Numbered from the stretch's first letter, positions 33,221-42,268 are shown. The stretch is DNA of 64,000 bases from Acidiferrum sp963771295 (GCA_963771295.1 CAVYTB010000004.1:138628-202627), one strand, 5' to 3'. Translations and numbers: made by a program. The notes: generated from the sequence alone by a model not told the origin.

Positions 33221-35590
33221 CTATCGGCGCCAGCCACCACCACCCCAGCTGCGATCACCCCCGCCCCAACTGCGACCGCCGCCGCCGAAGCCGCCCCAGC
33301 TGTGGCTGCCGCCACCACCCCAACCGCCACCGCTGCTGGAGTGGGATTGATTGTAGTGATCGCTGGAGGACGCGCCACTCATTCGGTTCTGCATATCAGA
33401 GTTCATGCTCTGCGAATCGAAGCTTCCCGACGAGCGATCCTGATTGAGGGTCTGCTCGTGTTGTTGCATGTTGGCCTGACTATCGGGATGCTGTTGCTGG
33501 TAACTCTGCGATTTCTGCTGGGCTTCCTGTTGCGCCTGCTGCGTGTTCACGCTATTCCACGAGTTGCTGCTGTTGTCATATTTCTGCCAGCCGGAACCGG
33601 TGTTCTGGTAAACGTTGCCGTCGTGTCCCGCGTACATGTCGCCGCTGGAATTTTTGCCGGCATAGGTGTTCCCGTAGGCGGAAGAAGTGGCATAGCCGTG
33701 GCCACCTTGCGAACCCTGGATGGAACCGGCCGAGCCATTCGCGGTGGAGTAGTGCTGCGTATAAGCGGACTTGTTACCCTGCTGCACGTAAGACTGTCCC
33801 CACTGCGCTGTCGGGCTCGAGCCTTGATGCGTGGCGCCATAAGTTCCGGTGTAAGGATTGTAGGCTTGCCCAACGCTTTGGCGCCCGTAGGCATTTGATG
33901 TGGAGGCGCCGCGCGCATATGTGCCGGTGTAAGGATTATATTGAGCGGCGGTGGTTGTCTTGCCGTATGCGCCATAGGTCGTGCTGGAGTAACCGTATGC
34001 CCCGGTGTGCGTGTTGTAGTAGGGAGTGGCGTATCCGCCGTAGCCATACGGAGTGCAATACGGATGGTAATAAGGATACCCGCCGATCGGATAACCAATA
34101 TAGGGAGGATAGTAGTAGCCCGTTCCGTTCGCCACGATCGCGCCAACCGTCGCTCCCATCACAAACGCGCCAAGATATCCGGCCGTATAGGTCGCAGAAA
34201 TGTTGCCGTCTGACGTGGTGGTCTGCGTGACGTAGGTGACGTTATAAACGGGCGAACTCGGTGGAATGGTATAGATCACCTGAGGCACGGAAGTAGCGGT
34301 GGTCCAAGGGCCATTGGGGGTAGTGGACATGAACCAAACGCCTTGCAGACAAAGGTAATAAACGTCGCCGACTTGAATCACCTTGTCGACGGTATTAGTG
34401 GCGTACTGCATCGAAGTTCCGGTGATGGCAGCGAATTGCGGCGCGCCGCTGTAGCTGACTTTTGCCTGGGCCGCGGCGGTGGTGGGATTCAGAATCATGG
34501 TGGTGGGGATCTGGGCGATCAGCACCGCGTCTTTCGCTTCGTTGGTTCCGGGAACCGAGGCCAGAATGGAGCTTGCGGGGCTGGTCAGCGGAATGTTCGC
34601 AAAATCAGAGGGTAGAGTGAGGGAAGCAAAAGTCCATGGGCCTTGCAGGCTCGGTGCGCTAAACCAGCGTCCCGCAGCCAGGTAGTAGTACGTCTGCGCG
34701 GCGCTGTAGAGGAACAGTGGGCTGTCGGTATTGTTCGCGAAGGACAGTTGCGTGCCAGCAATTGGCGTGTAAGCGGGTTGCCCGTCGAACAGAATGATTT
34801 CGGCGGGACTGGTGGCATAGAAAACTCCGGGGATGGTGGGATTGGAAATCTGGGGAGCGGGAACCGCTTTCAGCACCTCAGCAAACTTTCCGGAGTTGGG
34901 CAGCTTTTTCAGATCATTCGGAACCTTCATGGTGCGCGACCACGGGCCGTTCAGATCCGCGGCGGTCAGCCAGATAGTGCTGACAAGCAGATAGTATTTC
35001 GAATTGGATTTGTCCTGAAAAAGCGGCCACGTCGTGTTCACCACAGACTTCAGATTGGTGTGCGGCAGGTCCGCCAGAACCGGCTCACCATCGATGCCCA
35101 GAACGATGGCGGGGGCGTAGCTGACAAAAATAGTGGGAGGATGGTTATTGAGTTCAACGGTTTTTACGTTTTGCGCTTTGGGAAGATAGGCGACTACACG
35201 ATCGAGTGAGATGTTGACGTAGGGTGGAATAAATGTCCTGAGGAGTTGATCCATCTGCGCGGTGGAAGCAGGGGGCAGAGAAGGAAAATACGTATTCAAG
35301 ACATTCATGTTGTAGAACAAAACGACGTGCGTGGCAGTATCAACACTGGTGCTGCCCTGCAGACTGACCGCTCCCACGACTTGCTTGCCGCCGGTTGGAG
35401 TCAGTTGAAAGGCTTGGCGCCAGGTGATGGAGATAAAATCCTTCCAGTCATCGATCTGAGGCTGATACATGACCAGAGTGCCGCCGGGTTTGACAATCTG
35501 GCGGGGCCAGCCGGGATCCTGCGCGGAAACCGTAACGGCTGTCGCCAGCGCCAGAAGCGAAACTGCCGCTGCGATCTTAAGTATCTTCAT
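33221..35590 (-). CDS. Secreted protein with Tyr/Gly/Ser-rich low-complexity C-terminus
   Basis: 789-aa exported protein; the signal peptide begins at the chosen ATG (MKILKIAAAVSLLALATAVT, cleavage at VSAQD), preceded by GAGGTG at seven bases. Residues ~30-470 form a folded, repeat-bearing region in which WF/WL segments are followed by NGPW or QGPW (four times) and runs of FANNTDSPLF/QYATNTVDK type. Then comes a short hydrophobic stretch (AGYLGAFVMGATVGAIVA) and about 290 residues of Tyr, Gly, Ser and Gln with two copies of YNPYTGTY, ending in GGGW/SWGGG repeats. It looks like a surface or envelope protein; no function assigned. Confidence 0.8.
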   Translation of the reverse strand: MKILKIAAAVSLLALATAVTVSAQDPGWPRQIVKPGGTLVMYQPQIDDWKDFISITWRQAFQLTPTGGKQVVGAVSLQGSTSVDTATHVVLFYNMNVLNTYFPSLPPASTAQMDQLLRTFIPPYVNISLDRVVAYLPKAQNVKTVELNNHPPTIFVSYAPAIVLGIDGEPVLADLPHTNLKSVVNTTWPLFQDKSNSKYYLLVSTIWLTAADLNGPWSRTMKVPNDLKKLPNSGKFAEVLKAVPAPQISNPTIPGVFYATSPAEIILFDGQPAYTPIAGTQLSFANNTDSPLFLYSAAQTYYYLAAGRWFSAPSLQGPWTFASLTLPSDFANIPLTSPASSILASVPGTNEAKDAVLIAQIPTTMILNPTTAAAQAKVSYSGAPQFAAITGTSMQYATNTVDKVIQVGDVYYLCLQGVWFMSTTPNGPWTTATSVPQVIYTIPPSSPVYNVTYVTQTTTSDGNISATYTAGYLGAFVMGATVGAIVANGTGYYYPPYIGYPIGGYPYYHPYCTPYGYGGYATPYYNTHTGAYGYSSTTYGAYGKTTTAAQYNPYTGTYARGASTSNAYGRQSVGQAYNPYTGTYGATHQGSSPTAQWGQSYVQQGNKSAYTQHYSTANGSAGSIQGSQGGHGYATSSAYGNTYAGKNSSGDMYAGHDGNVYQNTGSGWQKYDNSSNSWNSVNTQQAQQEAQQKSQSYQQQHPDSQANMQQHEQTLNQDRSSGSFDSQSMNSDMQNRMSGASSSDHYNQSHSSSGGGWGGGGSHSWGGFGGGGRSWGGGDRSWGGGGWRR

Positions 35591-35949
35591 GTGAATCACC
35601 TCTGATGCGGTCGAACCAAAAATCTCCTGCGGTCCTCGCGCTTCTATCCTGCTGGTTCCGGTTGGGTGCGACATTCTGCCTGCCCACGCCACTTCACTGT
35701 GCCTAACGGTGGCCTCGAGCGGTATTGTCATTTTTTACAGTTAGGAGCGCTGTCCGGACCTACAAGCGGCTGCGCCGAGCTTCGTCCCGACCCTGTACAA
35801 AATAACAATACCCCCAGAACCCGGTTCGTTTCTACAATCATCCCAAGTTGGGAGATGCTGAAATCGTGTTGGATTGGTTGCGCGATGGGGATTATCATTC
35901 GCCATCGCAATCCTGAGTGCGAGGAAGCATCACTTCCGCAAGGAGACAC
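35591..35949. other. Divergent intergenic region
   Basis: About 360 bp between two divergently transcribed secreted-protein genes; it must hold both promoters. I cannot point to a convincing -35/-10 pair or RNA structure. The reading frames crossing it show no recognisable protein features. Confidence 0.5.
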
Positions 35950-36690
35950 ATGAAAATCACACGGAGAATTGCAAATGTCGGCGTCCTGGGGGCATCGCTG
36001 GGAGTAGGAATTCTGGCGACCAGCACAATCCTTGTGCCCAGCCTGAAAGCGCAGAATCCCCAGATGCAGCAACGAGTGGCCGAAGTAAAAGAGTCGATGG
36101 CGGTCAACAAGCAGTTGCTGGCTCAATACACCTGGATGGAACAGGACATCATCAGCATTAAAGGCGAGGAAAAGAAGGAAGAGCTCTATAACGTGCAACT
36201 AGGGCCCGACGGCAAACCGCAAAAGACGCCGGTGGATCCATCTTCTGTTTCTGACGACGATCGCCGCCGCCGTGGATTGCGCGGCCGCATTATCGAGAAG
36301 AAGACCGAAGAATTCAAGGAATACGGGGAGCAAATCAAAACTCTGGTGCAGCAATACGTTCCGCCAGATAAAGACATGCTGCAACAGGCCTACCAGCAAG
36401 GAAACGTGATGATGGGACCGGTGGGAGGCGCGCCCGGTGAATATCGCCTGGTGATCAGTAACTATGTGAAGCAGGGCGACAACATGACCCTGGTGATGAA
36501 CAAGGCGCAGAAATCGCTGGTCAGCTTGTCCATCGCCACGTACCTGAACGATCCGAGCGACGCGGTAAAGGTTAACGTGCAATTCGCCAGGATACCGAAC
36601 GGGCCGAACCACGTTACCACCGAGACGATTGACGGCGTGAGCAAGCAGTTGACCATCACCGTCCAGAACAGCAACTACCAGCACCAGTAG
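35950..36690 (+). CDS. Secreted protein of unknown function
   Basis: 246-aa protein with a signal sequence (RRIANVGVLGASLGVGILAT, cleavage near SLKAQ). The N-terminal mature part is charged and helical (VKESMAVNKQLLAQYTWMEQ). A middle segment holds DDRRRRGLRGRIIEKK, and the end is beta-rich (ITVQNSNYQHQ). I recognise no family. AAGGAG lies seven bases before the ATG used; an earlier in-frame start 33 bases upstream lacks both this site and the signal context. Confidence 0.8.
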   Translation: MKITRRIANVGVLGASLGVGILATSTILVPSLKAQNPQMQQRVAEVKESMAVNKQLLAQYTWMEQDIISIKGEEKKEELYNVQLGPDGKPQKTPVDPSSVSDDDRRRRGLRGRIIEKKTEEFKEYGEQIKTLVQQYVPPDKDMLQQAYQQGNVMMGPVGGAPGEYRLVISNYVKQGDNMTLVMNKAQKSLVSLSIATYLNDPSDAVKVNVQFARIPNGPNHVTTETIDGVSKQLTITVQNSNYQHQ

Positions 36691-36750
36691 CCAAAAACGA
36701 GACGCACAGCCTCTCTTCGATTCATTTGGCGGGATTGATCCGCAAAAAAG

Positions 36751-36828
36751 TGGCGCGCCCGGTCGGACTTGAACCGACAACAACCGGATTAGAAGTCCGG
36801 TGCTCTATCCAAATTGAGCTACGGGCGC
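36751..36828 (-). tRNA. tRNA-Arg (anticodon TCT), CCA encoded
   Basis: Full cloverleaf on the minus strand: acceptor GCGCCCG/CGGGCGC, D-arm GCTC...GAGC, anticodon stem CCGGA/TCCGG with loop CTTCTAA (anticodon TCT, reading AGA), T-arm GTCGG-TTCAAGT-CCGAC, discriminator G and an encoded CCA. Its 5' end is 33 bp from the stop codon of a tyrosine integrase gene transcribed in the same direction, so it marks the edge of the accessory region. Confidence 0.95.
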
Positions 36829-36860
36829 GTCGTAAATCGTCAATACTGTGGCCCTATTTA

Positions 36861-38036
36861 TTACTTCTTTGTTTTGGACTCTCGTTGCTGAGACCAAATA
36901 GAGTCCAAAACCCCATTTAGCTTCTGCATGGCAGTACTCTGTCCGGCGGTCTCAGGGATCACGTAGTAAGCCAGCGTGGTGCTGACATTGGCGTGTCGCA
37001 GGATCGCCTGGACCGTCTTCGCTTGGGTCCCAAGAAAGTATAGTCGCGTTGCCAAGCCTCGGCGAAATCCATGCCACCCCACCCAGACGTCGCCAACTAG
37101 AGGTATGATCACGCGCCGCGCCAGGTTCTGCAGGCCGAGCGCGAAGCCTGTTCTTTCGCCACGGAAGATGAAGTCTTCGTCATTTCTCGATGGGAACTCA
37201 ATACGATATGCGTCAAGGATCTTCCTTAGCCGCGGGATCACCGGGACTGCCCCACTACGTGCCTCTGTCTTTGGATCCCCCACGTAACTCCTCCACACCT
37301 TTTGCCTCACCATCAGGCTCTCCCCATCATAGTCACACCAGCGAATGCCCCGCAACTCGCTCATCGACAGCCCTGTGAACGCCGCAACCGCGACCACAGT
37401 ACGCGCTGGTTCCGGCAGCTTTTCCAACATCAGAGCGATCTCTTCGGTCGTGTATGCGTGCCCTTCAAACGTCTTCTTCGCGCCCCCCACCTTGGTTCCT
37501 TCAAGCGGATTTACCCCATTGATCGCACCCACCTGCCGCGCCCTGTTGAACACTCCTGACAAGAGTGCCTTGATGCGCAAGTGGGTCCGGTGGGTAAGCG
37601 TCGGGCTCAATGACATCAGGAATGATTGCGCGTGGACGGTCGTGAAGTCGCGAACACGTACGCCGGCGATGTCACTATTCTTCCCATGAAGATTCCAGAT
37701 ATCCCGGTAGCCTCGGAGTGTCGATGGCTCGAGATGGAGTTCCCCTGACATGCTCAACCGCTGCTCGAGATGGGGGAAGTATCGCTGCTCGACGAACTCA
37801 GCCAACGTAAGAGTGCCGTCAAGCTGCGTTGCCTGGTTGCCGTTCACCTGCCTCATGACATCGTCCGCTAGTGATCGGACATGAGTTTCAACTCGGTAGG
37901 TGTTGTTGACTGGCGCCAGGATCTTCGAGACGCGGACCCGCTTGGCACTGCCGTGTTCAACTCGATCTTCGTAATACCGAACCAGCCTGAGCCCGTTACG
38001 CTTTACGATGCTTCCCTGCTGGTGTCGCGGCCTCAT
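36861..38036 (-). CDS. Tyrosine recombinase/phage-type integrase next to tRNA-Arg
   Basis: About 391 aa. An N-terminal DNA-binding part (LTLAEFVEQRYFPHLEQRL, SAM-like core domain) is followed by the catalytic domain: GLSMSELRGIRW (first Arg), WHGFRRGLATRL (HxxR), ILRHANVSTTLAYYV (His and the nucleophilic Tyr). The ATG used has GAGGAG about five bases upstream; another ATG lies 12 bases earlier. It overlaps the 3' end of a HTH gene transcribed in the same direction. It probably moves an island into or near the adjacent tRNA gene, although the integrase sits on the tRNA 5' side, which is unusual. Confidence 0.9.
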   Translation of the reverse strand: MRPRHQQGSIVKRNGLRLVRYYEDRVEHGSAKRVRVSKILAPVNNTYRVETHVRSLADDVMRQVNGNQATQLDGTLTLAEFVEQRYFPHLEQRLSMSGELHLEPSTLRGYRDIWNLHGKNSDIAGVRVRDFTTVHAQSFLMSLSPTLTHRTHLRIKALLSGVFNRARQVGAINGVNPLEGTKVGGAKKTFEGHAYTTEEIALMLEKLPEPARTVVAVAAFTGLSMSELRGIRWCDYDGESLMVRQKVWRSYVGDPKTEARSGAVPVIPRLRKILDAYRIEFPSRNDEDFIFRGERTGFALGLQNLARRVIIPLVGDVWVGWHGFRRGLATRLYFLGTQAKTVQAILRHANVSTTLAYYVIPETAGQSTAMQKLNGVLDSIWSQQRESKTKK

Positions 38037-38433
38037 CTGGCTCCTCATTCTTTCTTGTGGGGAATGCTACCACGTTGATTTTTGATTTCCTACGTTGCGG
38101 CACATGGTTCGTTCGTCGCTGCTGCAGACTCTTGGCGTCCGCGGCGGCACATGCCTCTAGCCACCTGACGACGTTATCCCAATCGAATCTGATTTGCTTG
38201 CCGATCGGTAGCGCCGGGATCGGGTTGGGGCACCGCGGCCGGCGCTTCTCTGTGATCCAGGCGACAGACACCTTCAGCCGTTGGGCAAGCTCTTCGGGTG
38301 TCAGGATCTCACCCAAGTTGGTGTACGTGCGGCCTATGTACTTGTATCCTTTGGACGAGTCGACGCGTGGTGGCTTCTTGAATTCCTTGGCGCGAGCAAG
38401 GACAGCTGAGGCAGGTTCATCAGTTATGATCAT
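37996..38433 (-). CDS. Excisionase/MerR-like helix-turn-helix protein
   Basis: 145-aa protein. The central region ILTPEELAQRLKVSVAWITE followed by ALPIGKQIRFDWDNVVRWLE is the winged-HTH used by Xis/AlpA-like proteins: an HTH, then a wing ending before the VxxWL helix. Long N- and C-terminal tails are basic and probably disordered. Its 3' end overlaps the integrase start by about 40 bases, and its start is coupled by ATGA to the small gene upstream. It likely acts as recombination directionality factor or integrase regulator. Confidence 0.78.
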   Translation of the reverse strand: MIITDEPASAVLARAKEFKKPPRVDSSKGYKYIGRTYTNLGEILTPEELAQRLKVSVAWITEKRRPRCPNPIPALPIGKQIRFDWDNVVRWLEACAAADAKSLQQRRTNHVPQRRKSKINVVAFPTRKNEEPDEAATPAGKHRKA

Positions 38434-38621
38434 TTTCTATTCTTCCTTTTCGCAGCCCAGTTCTTTCTCTGCGTCGCACTGATTTTCGCTCTCGCTGCAG
38501 CACTCATCTTCCGCTTCGCCTTCCCTCGTTTCCCACCCAAGGCTGTGATCGCAGCTTCGATTCCTTCCAGCTTTGCCACTAGTTTATTGTGCTCTTTCTT
38601 GAGCGCCTGAACTATGTTCAT
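38430..38621 (-). CDS. Small basic coiled-coil protein of the integrase operon
   Basis: 63 aa. The N-terminal half is a heptad-like helix (VQALKKEHNKLVAKLEGIEA); the C-terminal half is very basic with KRKMSAAARAKISATQRKNW, a motif often seen in small phage or island proteins that bind nucleic acid. It is coupled (ATGA) to the HTH gene and then the integrase. I infer an accessory DNA-binding role; no named family. Confidence 0.65.
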   Translation of the reverse strand: MNIVQALKKEHNKLVAKLEGIEAAITALGGKRGKAKRKMSAAARAKISATQRKNWAAKRKNRK

Positions 38622-38675
38622 GAGATTCCACCGCGCGGATCATACAATATGAAAGACCTAAGATGTGGAAGTACC

Positions 38676-38694
38676 CTAGCGGGAGTTTACTGCG
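38676..38694 (+). repeat. Left terminal inverted repeat of the IS1634-type element
   Basis: CTAGCGGGAGTTTACTGCG; perfect reverse complement of the sequence at the other end of the element. Confidence 0.88.
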
Positions 38695-38826
38695 AGTGCT
38701 CTCCCGAAACTCTGCGCATCCCAACTAAATCGTTCCATCCATAAGAGTTAAACCAGTTTTCCTTCGTTCGAATGTGTATTACCCTATTTATGTTAGCTGT
38801 ACTGTGATTATTATCGCATTTTTCGC

Positions 38827-38855
38827 TTGACAAATAGCATTGTCTCGTTTATGTA
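38827..38855 (+). promoter_or_regulatory. Promoter of the IS transposase
   Basis: TTGACA, 17-base spacer, TATGTA. The transposase ATG begins only nine bases after the -10, so the message would be almost or fully leaderless, consistent with the lack of a ribosome-binding site. Confidence 0.55.
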
Positions 38856-38864
38856 TTACCCTTG

Positions 38865-40586
38865 ATGGCTAGCCTGGTCAAAAAGAAAAAAGGCAATCGC
38901 CTCTACTACTACCTGGTCGAAAGTGCCCGCGTCGACGGCAAACCACGGATCGTTCATCAGGCCTATCTGGGCACCGCCGAAAAACTCGCCGAACTGGTCC
39001 AGCAAAGGTCCGCCCCCATCCCCCTCTCCGCCACCTTACGAGATTTCGGTCTTCCCGGCGCCTTGTGGCTGGCTGCCAAACAGTCCGGCCTGTGGCCCGT
39101 ACTGGAATCTCTGTGGCTTTCTCCGCGTTCTGGACCCGGTCCCGCTCACTATCTTCTGCTCGCCGCCATTCACCGCATCTGCGATCCCGGCCCAAAGACC
39201 GAAGTCAGCAATTGGTACGACCAGACCATCCTTGCTTCCGAGTGGAGTTTTCCTGCCGAACGCTTTACTTCGCAAGCCTTCTGGGACGCCTTCGAACAGA
39301 TTCTGCCGGAGACCAATAAGACCCACGCTCCGGCGGAAGATCCTCTCGATCAGGCGCAGTTGCTTTTACTCGGTCTGTGGAAGGAGAAGCAACTGGTCGG
39401 CCGTAGGTTGTTGGCCTACGATACCACCAACTTCTACACCTACATTGCCAGCACCAACACGCGGAACCAACTGGCGCAGCGCGGACACAACAAACAAGGT
39501 CGGCACAACTTGCGCCAAGTGGGCCTGAGCTATGTTCTGGACGGAGAGAATGGGTTGAGCTTATGCCACCATGTCTATCCGGGCAACGTGGCTGATGTCG
39601 AAGAGTTCTCCGTCGCCTTGGAGCGCATCGTACGGCTGCTGGATCAAAACCAGATTGCGCGCGACACCGTCACACTGGTCTTCGACAAGGGCACGGCCGC
39701 GCTGGACAACACCGTGCAACTGGAACGAGCCGGGGTGGGCTGGATTTCTGCCCTGCCGTGGAATCAAGCGCCGGCGGAGTTGCGTGAACGAGCCACGGAA
39801 GAACTGCTGCCCTGCAGCGCGGAACAACCTGGCGTGCGGGCCGTGGCCGAGAAGTTGCTGGTACACGGCCAGGAATACCTCGGGGTGGTGAAGTATTCAG
39901 CGCCTTTTGCCGCCGAGCAACTGCACAGCCTGACCACCAGCATCAGCCGCGTGCTGCAGTCCCTGCGACGCTTCTCGATGGAATTGAACAAACCTCGTTC
40001 ACGTTGGACCGAGGAAGGCATCCGGCGCAAGATCGAGAAGTGGTTGTCCGGGCAGTTCCTGTCCGATGTAATTCGCTATCAGCTGGAATCTCGCGACGGG
40101 CAGTGGCGGTTACAGTTTGATTTCGATCATGCCGCTTTTGAGCGTCTCCTCGGTCATCGTTTAGGCCGCACCGTGCTGCTCACCAACCGCATGGATTGGA
40201 CGGCGGAACAAGTGGTGGCCGGTTATGCCGGCCAACAACAGGTGGAGCGCATCTTTCGCGGCCTGAAAGACGGAGAGTGGCTCGCTTGGGGACCGATGCA
40301 TCACTGGACCGACCGCAAAATCCGCATCCATGCGTTTTACTGCATGCTGGGCATCTCTCTGTTGCAGTATGTGCATCGCCAGGCCAAAGCCGCTTGGAGC
40401 GATCTTTCCATGGAACAGCTCCTCGAAGAGTTGCAACAGATTCAGCAGTTCGTTCTGTTCTATCCGCAGCAAGGCGAGAAAGGCCCTGATCGCGCGGCTT
40501 ACGTACTCTCGAAGCAAACGTTGGTGCAGCAGGCTTTGGCCAAGGCACTGAAGCTGGACGAACTGCAGATTACCCACCGTGGGTAA
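38865..40586 (+). CDS. IS1634-family (DDE) transposase
   Basis: 573-aa transposase. The N-terminus VKKKKGNRLYYYLVESARVDG is typical of the IS1634 group. The RNase-H-like catalytic core shows LLAYDTTNFYTYI (first Asp), TLVFDKGTAALDN (second Asp) and AGQQQVERIFRGLKDGEW (Glu in the YxxxxxIE-like helix). No frameshift is seen. A TTG one codon upstream is also possible. Confidence 0.92.
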   Translation: MASLVKKKKGNRLYYYLVESARVDGKPRIVHQAYLGTAEKLAELVQQRSAPIPLSATLRDFGLPGALWLAAKQSGLWPVLESLWLSPRSGPGPAHYLLLAAIHRICDPGPKTEVSNWYDQTILASEWSFPAERFTSQAFWDAFEQILPETNKTHAPAEDPLDQAQLLLLGLWKEKQLVGRRLLAYDTTNFYTYIASTNTRNQLAQRGHNKQGRHNLRQVGLSYVLDGENGLSLCHHVYPGNVADVEEFSVALERIVRLLDQNQIARDTVTLVFDKGTAALDNTVQLERAGVGWISALPWNQAPAELRERATEELLPCSAEQPGVRAVAEKLLVHGQEYLGVVKYSAPFAAEQLHSLTTSISRVLQSLRRFSMELNKPRSRWTEEGIRRKIEKWLSGQFLSDVIRYQLESRDGQWRLQFDFDHAAFERLLGHRLGRTVLLTNRMDWTAEQVVAGYAGQQQVERIFRGLKDGEWLAWGPMHHWTDRKIRIHAFYCMLGISLLQYVHRQAKAAWSDLSMEQLLEELQQIQQFVLFYPQQGEKGPDRAAYVLSKQTLVQQALAKALKLDELQITHRG

Positions 40587-40646
40587 TACCAACCGGACGA
40601 CTTAAACTGCACAAAAAAGAGCTTTTAGGAATCTGCCGACCGAACC

Positions 40647-40665
40647 CGCAGTAAACTCCCGCTAG
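40647..40665 (-). repeat. Right terminal inverted repeat of the IS1634-type element
   Basis: CGCAGTAAACTCCCGCTAG, exact reverse complement of the left repeat; lies about 60 bp after the transposase stop. Confidence 0.88.
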
Positions 40666-41167
40666 CCCTATTCGTATGCGGATCGATCCCGTGCGGAGGG
40701 AAACTCTAGGCAGTCGCTGCTTGGGCACCAGCTTCGGATACGGTTTCCGTGGCCAGCTTCTCGTCAGTAAAGGTCAGAAGATTCCGGACGTCGTCAGTAA
40801 ACACTGGCCGACATATCGTTACGAATCCGGCCAACTTCTTCGAACCCCGTTCTGGTCCGCGACGGGCACTTATCCGAGTACCGGACAAATCGCGCAAGTA
40901 GAGCCAAGTTCCGGTCTGCGCCACTAGGCCAGATCGCGAGGTTCAGGCGGTTTTCCGTGCAGACTGTCACTTTTGACAGTGGGCTGGCAGCCCCGATTTT
41001 CATAAGCTCCAACCGCATGTACATGTGTGTGAAAAACATGGGCAGGATGCAGTTGTCATAGCCTGTTGATTCGACCGCCTCGGGTTGGGTTCAATCTCAC
41101 CACACTCGATTCTTCAACAGCTCGTCGATCCAATCAAGAGCGGATGCCAGTAGGGGAGGGACAGCAT
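40666..41167. other. Non-coding stretch after the IS
   Basis: About 500 bp without a convincing gene; short frames present have no ribosome-binding site or recognisable protein features. It contains a perfect 7-bp hairpin (ACTGTCA-CTTT-TGACAGT) at 40963-40980, without a T run. GGGGAGGG sits 9 bases before the ATG of the truncated DUF1254 gene that follows. Confidence 0.5.
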
Positions 41168-41993
41168 ATGAAACTAAGTGTGACTCACCGCAAGTCTGTA
41201 GCCTGGGTGGTCGGCATCGCCATCACGATGCTGGCGCGGGACGTTTACGCACAGCAAGTGCCGATCCCAACAACGGCCGCCGAAGTTTCCGGCCCCGTAT
41301 CCGGCACAGCGCTGACCACGGAATTTGTTCAGACGCTCGGACGCACAGCCTACTTCTGGGGCTACGCGCTCGTCTCCGCCAGCAGCCGCCGTCATGCGTT
41401 CTCTGAGGCACCCGGGCGGATCTACCTTGGGGGGACCGTACCCATGGCTCCCATTGGCGACCTCACGATGCTGCACGACTACATCAGTCCGTCGCAAACC
41501 TTCATCGTCTGCCCCAATCAGGACGTAGTGTACGGCGGGGGGTTTGCTGCGCTGGACAAGGAGCCAATGGTGTTCCAGGTGCCTGACTTCGGCAAACGTT
41601 TCTGGGTCTATCCGATCTACGACCACCGCACGAGTGAAATTGGAAAGATCGGCCAGCAATACGGCACCAGTCCCGGCTTCTATATGATCGTCGGACCGAA
41701 CTGGAATGGTGAGGTCCCTGCGGGCATCACCGCCATAGTGCGCTCCTCCACAAATCTAACGTTTGCCATTCCGCGCATTCAGCAGGACGACACGGCCGAA
41801 GACAAGCGGGCCATCCAGGAACCGCTGAGCAAAGTGATGTTCTATCCCTTGAGCCAGTTCGACGGAAAGATGAAGAGCACGGACTGGAGCAAGATTCCGT
41901 CGGTCCCGATGCCTCCGGGTCCGCCTACCAAGTGGGTCAACCCTGAGACCTACTTCGAACAGCTGCCGTCAACGCTGAAGGAGGTCCCGCCGT
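41168..41993 (+). pseudogene. DUF1254-domain exported protein, C-terminally truncated
   Basis: The first ~275 codons are a good DUF1254 protein: signal peptide (SVAWVVGIAITMLARDVYAQ), TAYFWGYALVSASSRRHAF, DYISPSQTFIVCPNQDVVYG and FYMIVGPNWNG. Homology stops after PETYFEQLPSTLKEVPP, where the sequence becomes the antisense of an IS transposase. The open frame continues into that DNA to 42289, but this tail is not part of the family and the usual DUF1214 C-terminal domain is missing. The gene was cut by insertion plus deletion and is probably not functional. Confidence 0.75.
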
Positions 41994-42268
41994 TGCTCGG
42001 CCATCAATTCAGCCAATACCTCGTCCTTGGTCTGGATCTTTTTTTCCAGGAACTCGATGCGCTGCTGTTCGGCTTGGTGGTCCGGTCGGCTCTTGCCTGG
42101 AAAGGCGGCAGCGCCATTCTCGAAGAACTCTTTTTGCCAACGGTAGAACACCGTGGGCTGCAGCCCATGTTCCTCGCACAGATCGGAAACCGGCACTTTA
42201 TCCAACAAGTGCCGCCTCAGGATGGCAACCTTCTCTTCCCCGGTGTAATGCTTTCGTTCTTTTTTCAT
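41994..42268 (-). pseudogene. IS3-like transposase OrfA remnant
   Basis: About 90 codons of a transposase of the Tnp_1/HTH type: KHYTGEEKVAILRRHLLDKV, CEEHGLQPTVFYRWQKEFFE and a coiled-coil part (RIEFLEKKIQTKDEVLAEL). Homology breaks off at the junction with the DUF1254 fragment, and no OrfB exists nearby. Upstream of its ATG is a small hairpin CCGCTA-TCT-TAGCGG. Only the 5' end of the element remains. Confidence 0.75.

Larger units (their letters stand above)
38676..40665 (+). mobile_element. IS1634-type insertion sequence
   Basis: About 2.0 kb bounded by perfect 19-bp inverted repeats and holding one full-length transposase gene, so it looks complete and possibly active. About 190 bp between the left repeat and the transposase hold only a promoter. 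A target duplication could not be settled: CCCTA occurs at both ends, but at different distances from the repeats. Confidence 0.85.

Noticed and set aside
32960..33898. 312-codon plus-strand frame opposite the Tyr/Gly-rich protein
   Set aside because: It overlaps the radical SAM 3' end and the antisense of low-complexity sequence; composition (Val/Ala/Gly/Arg runs) is what the antisense of Gly/Ser/Gln repeats gives.
38641..40680. Target-site duplication for the IS1634-type element
   Set aside because: CCCTA occurs near both ends but at different distances from the inverted repeats, so a true duplication cannot be claimed.
40676..40927. 83-codon frame after the IS right end
   Set aside because: No ribosome-binding site, no fold signal, and it starts within bases of the IS inverted repeat.
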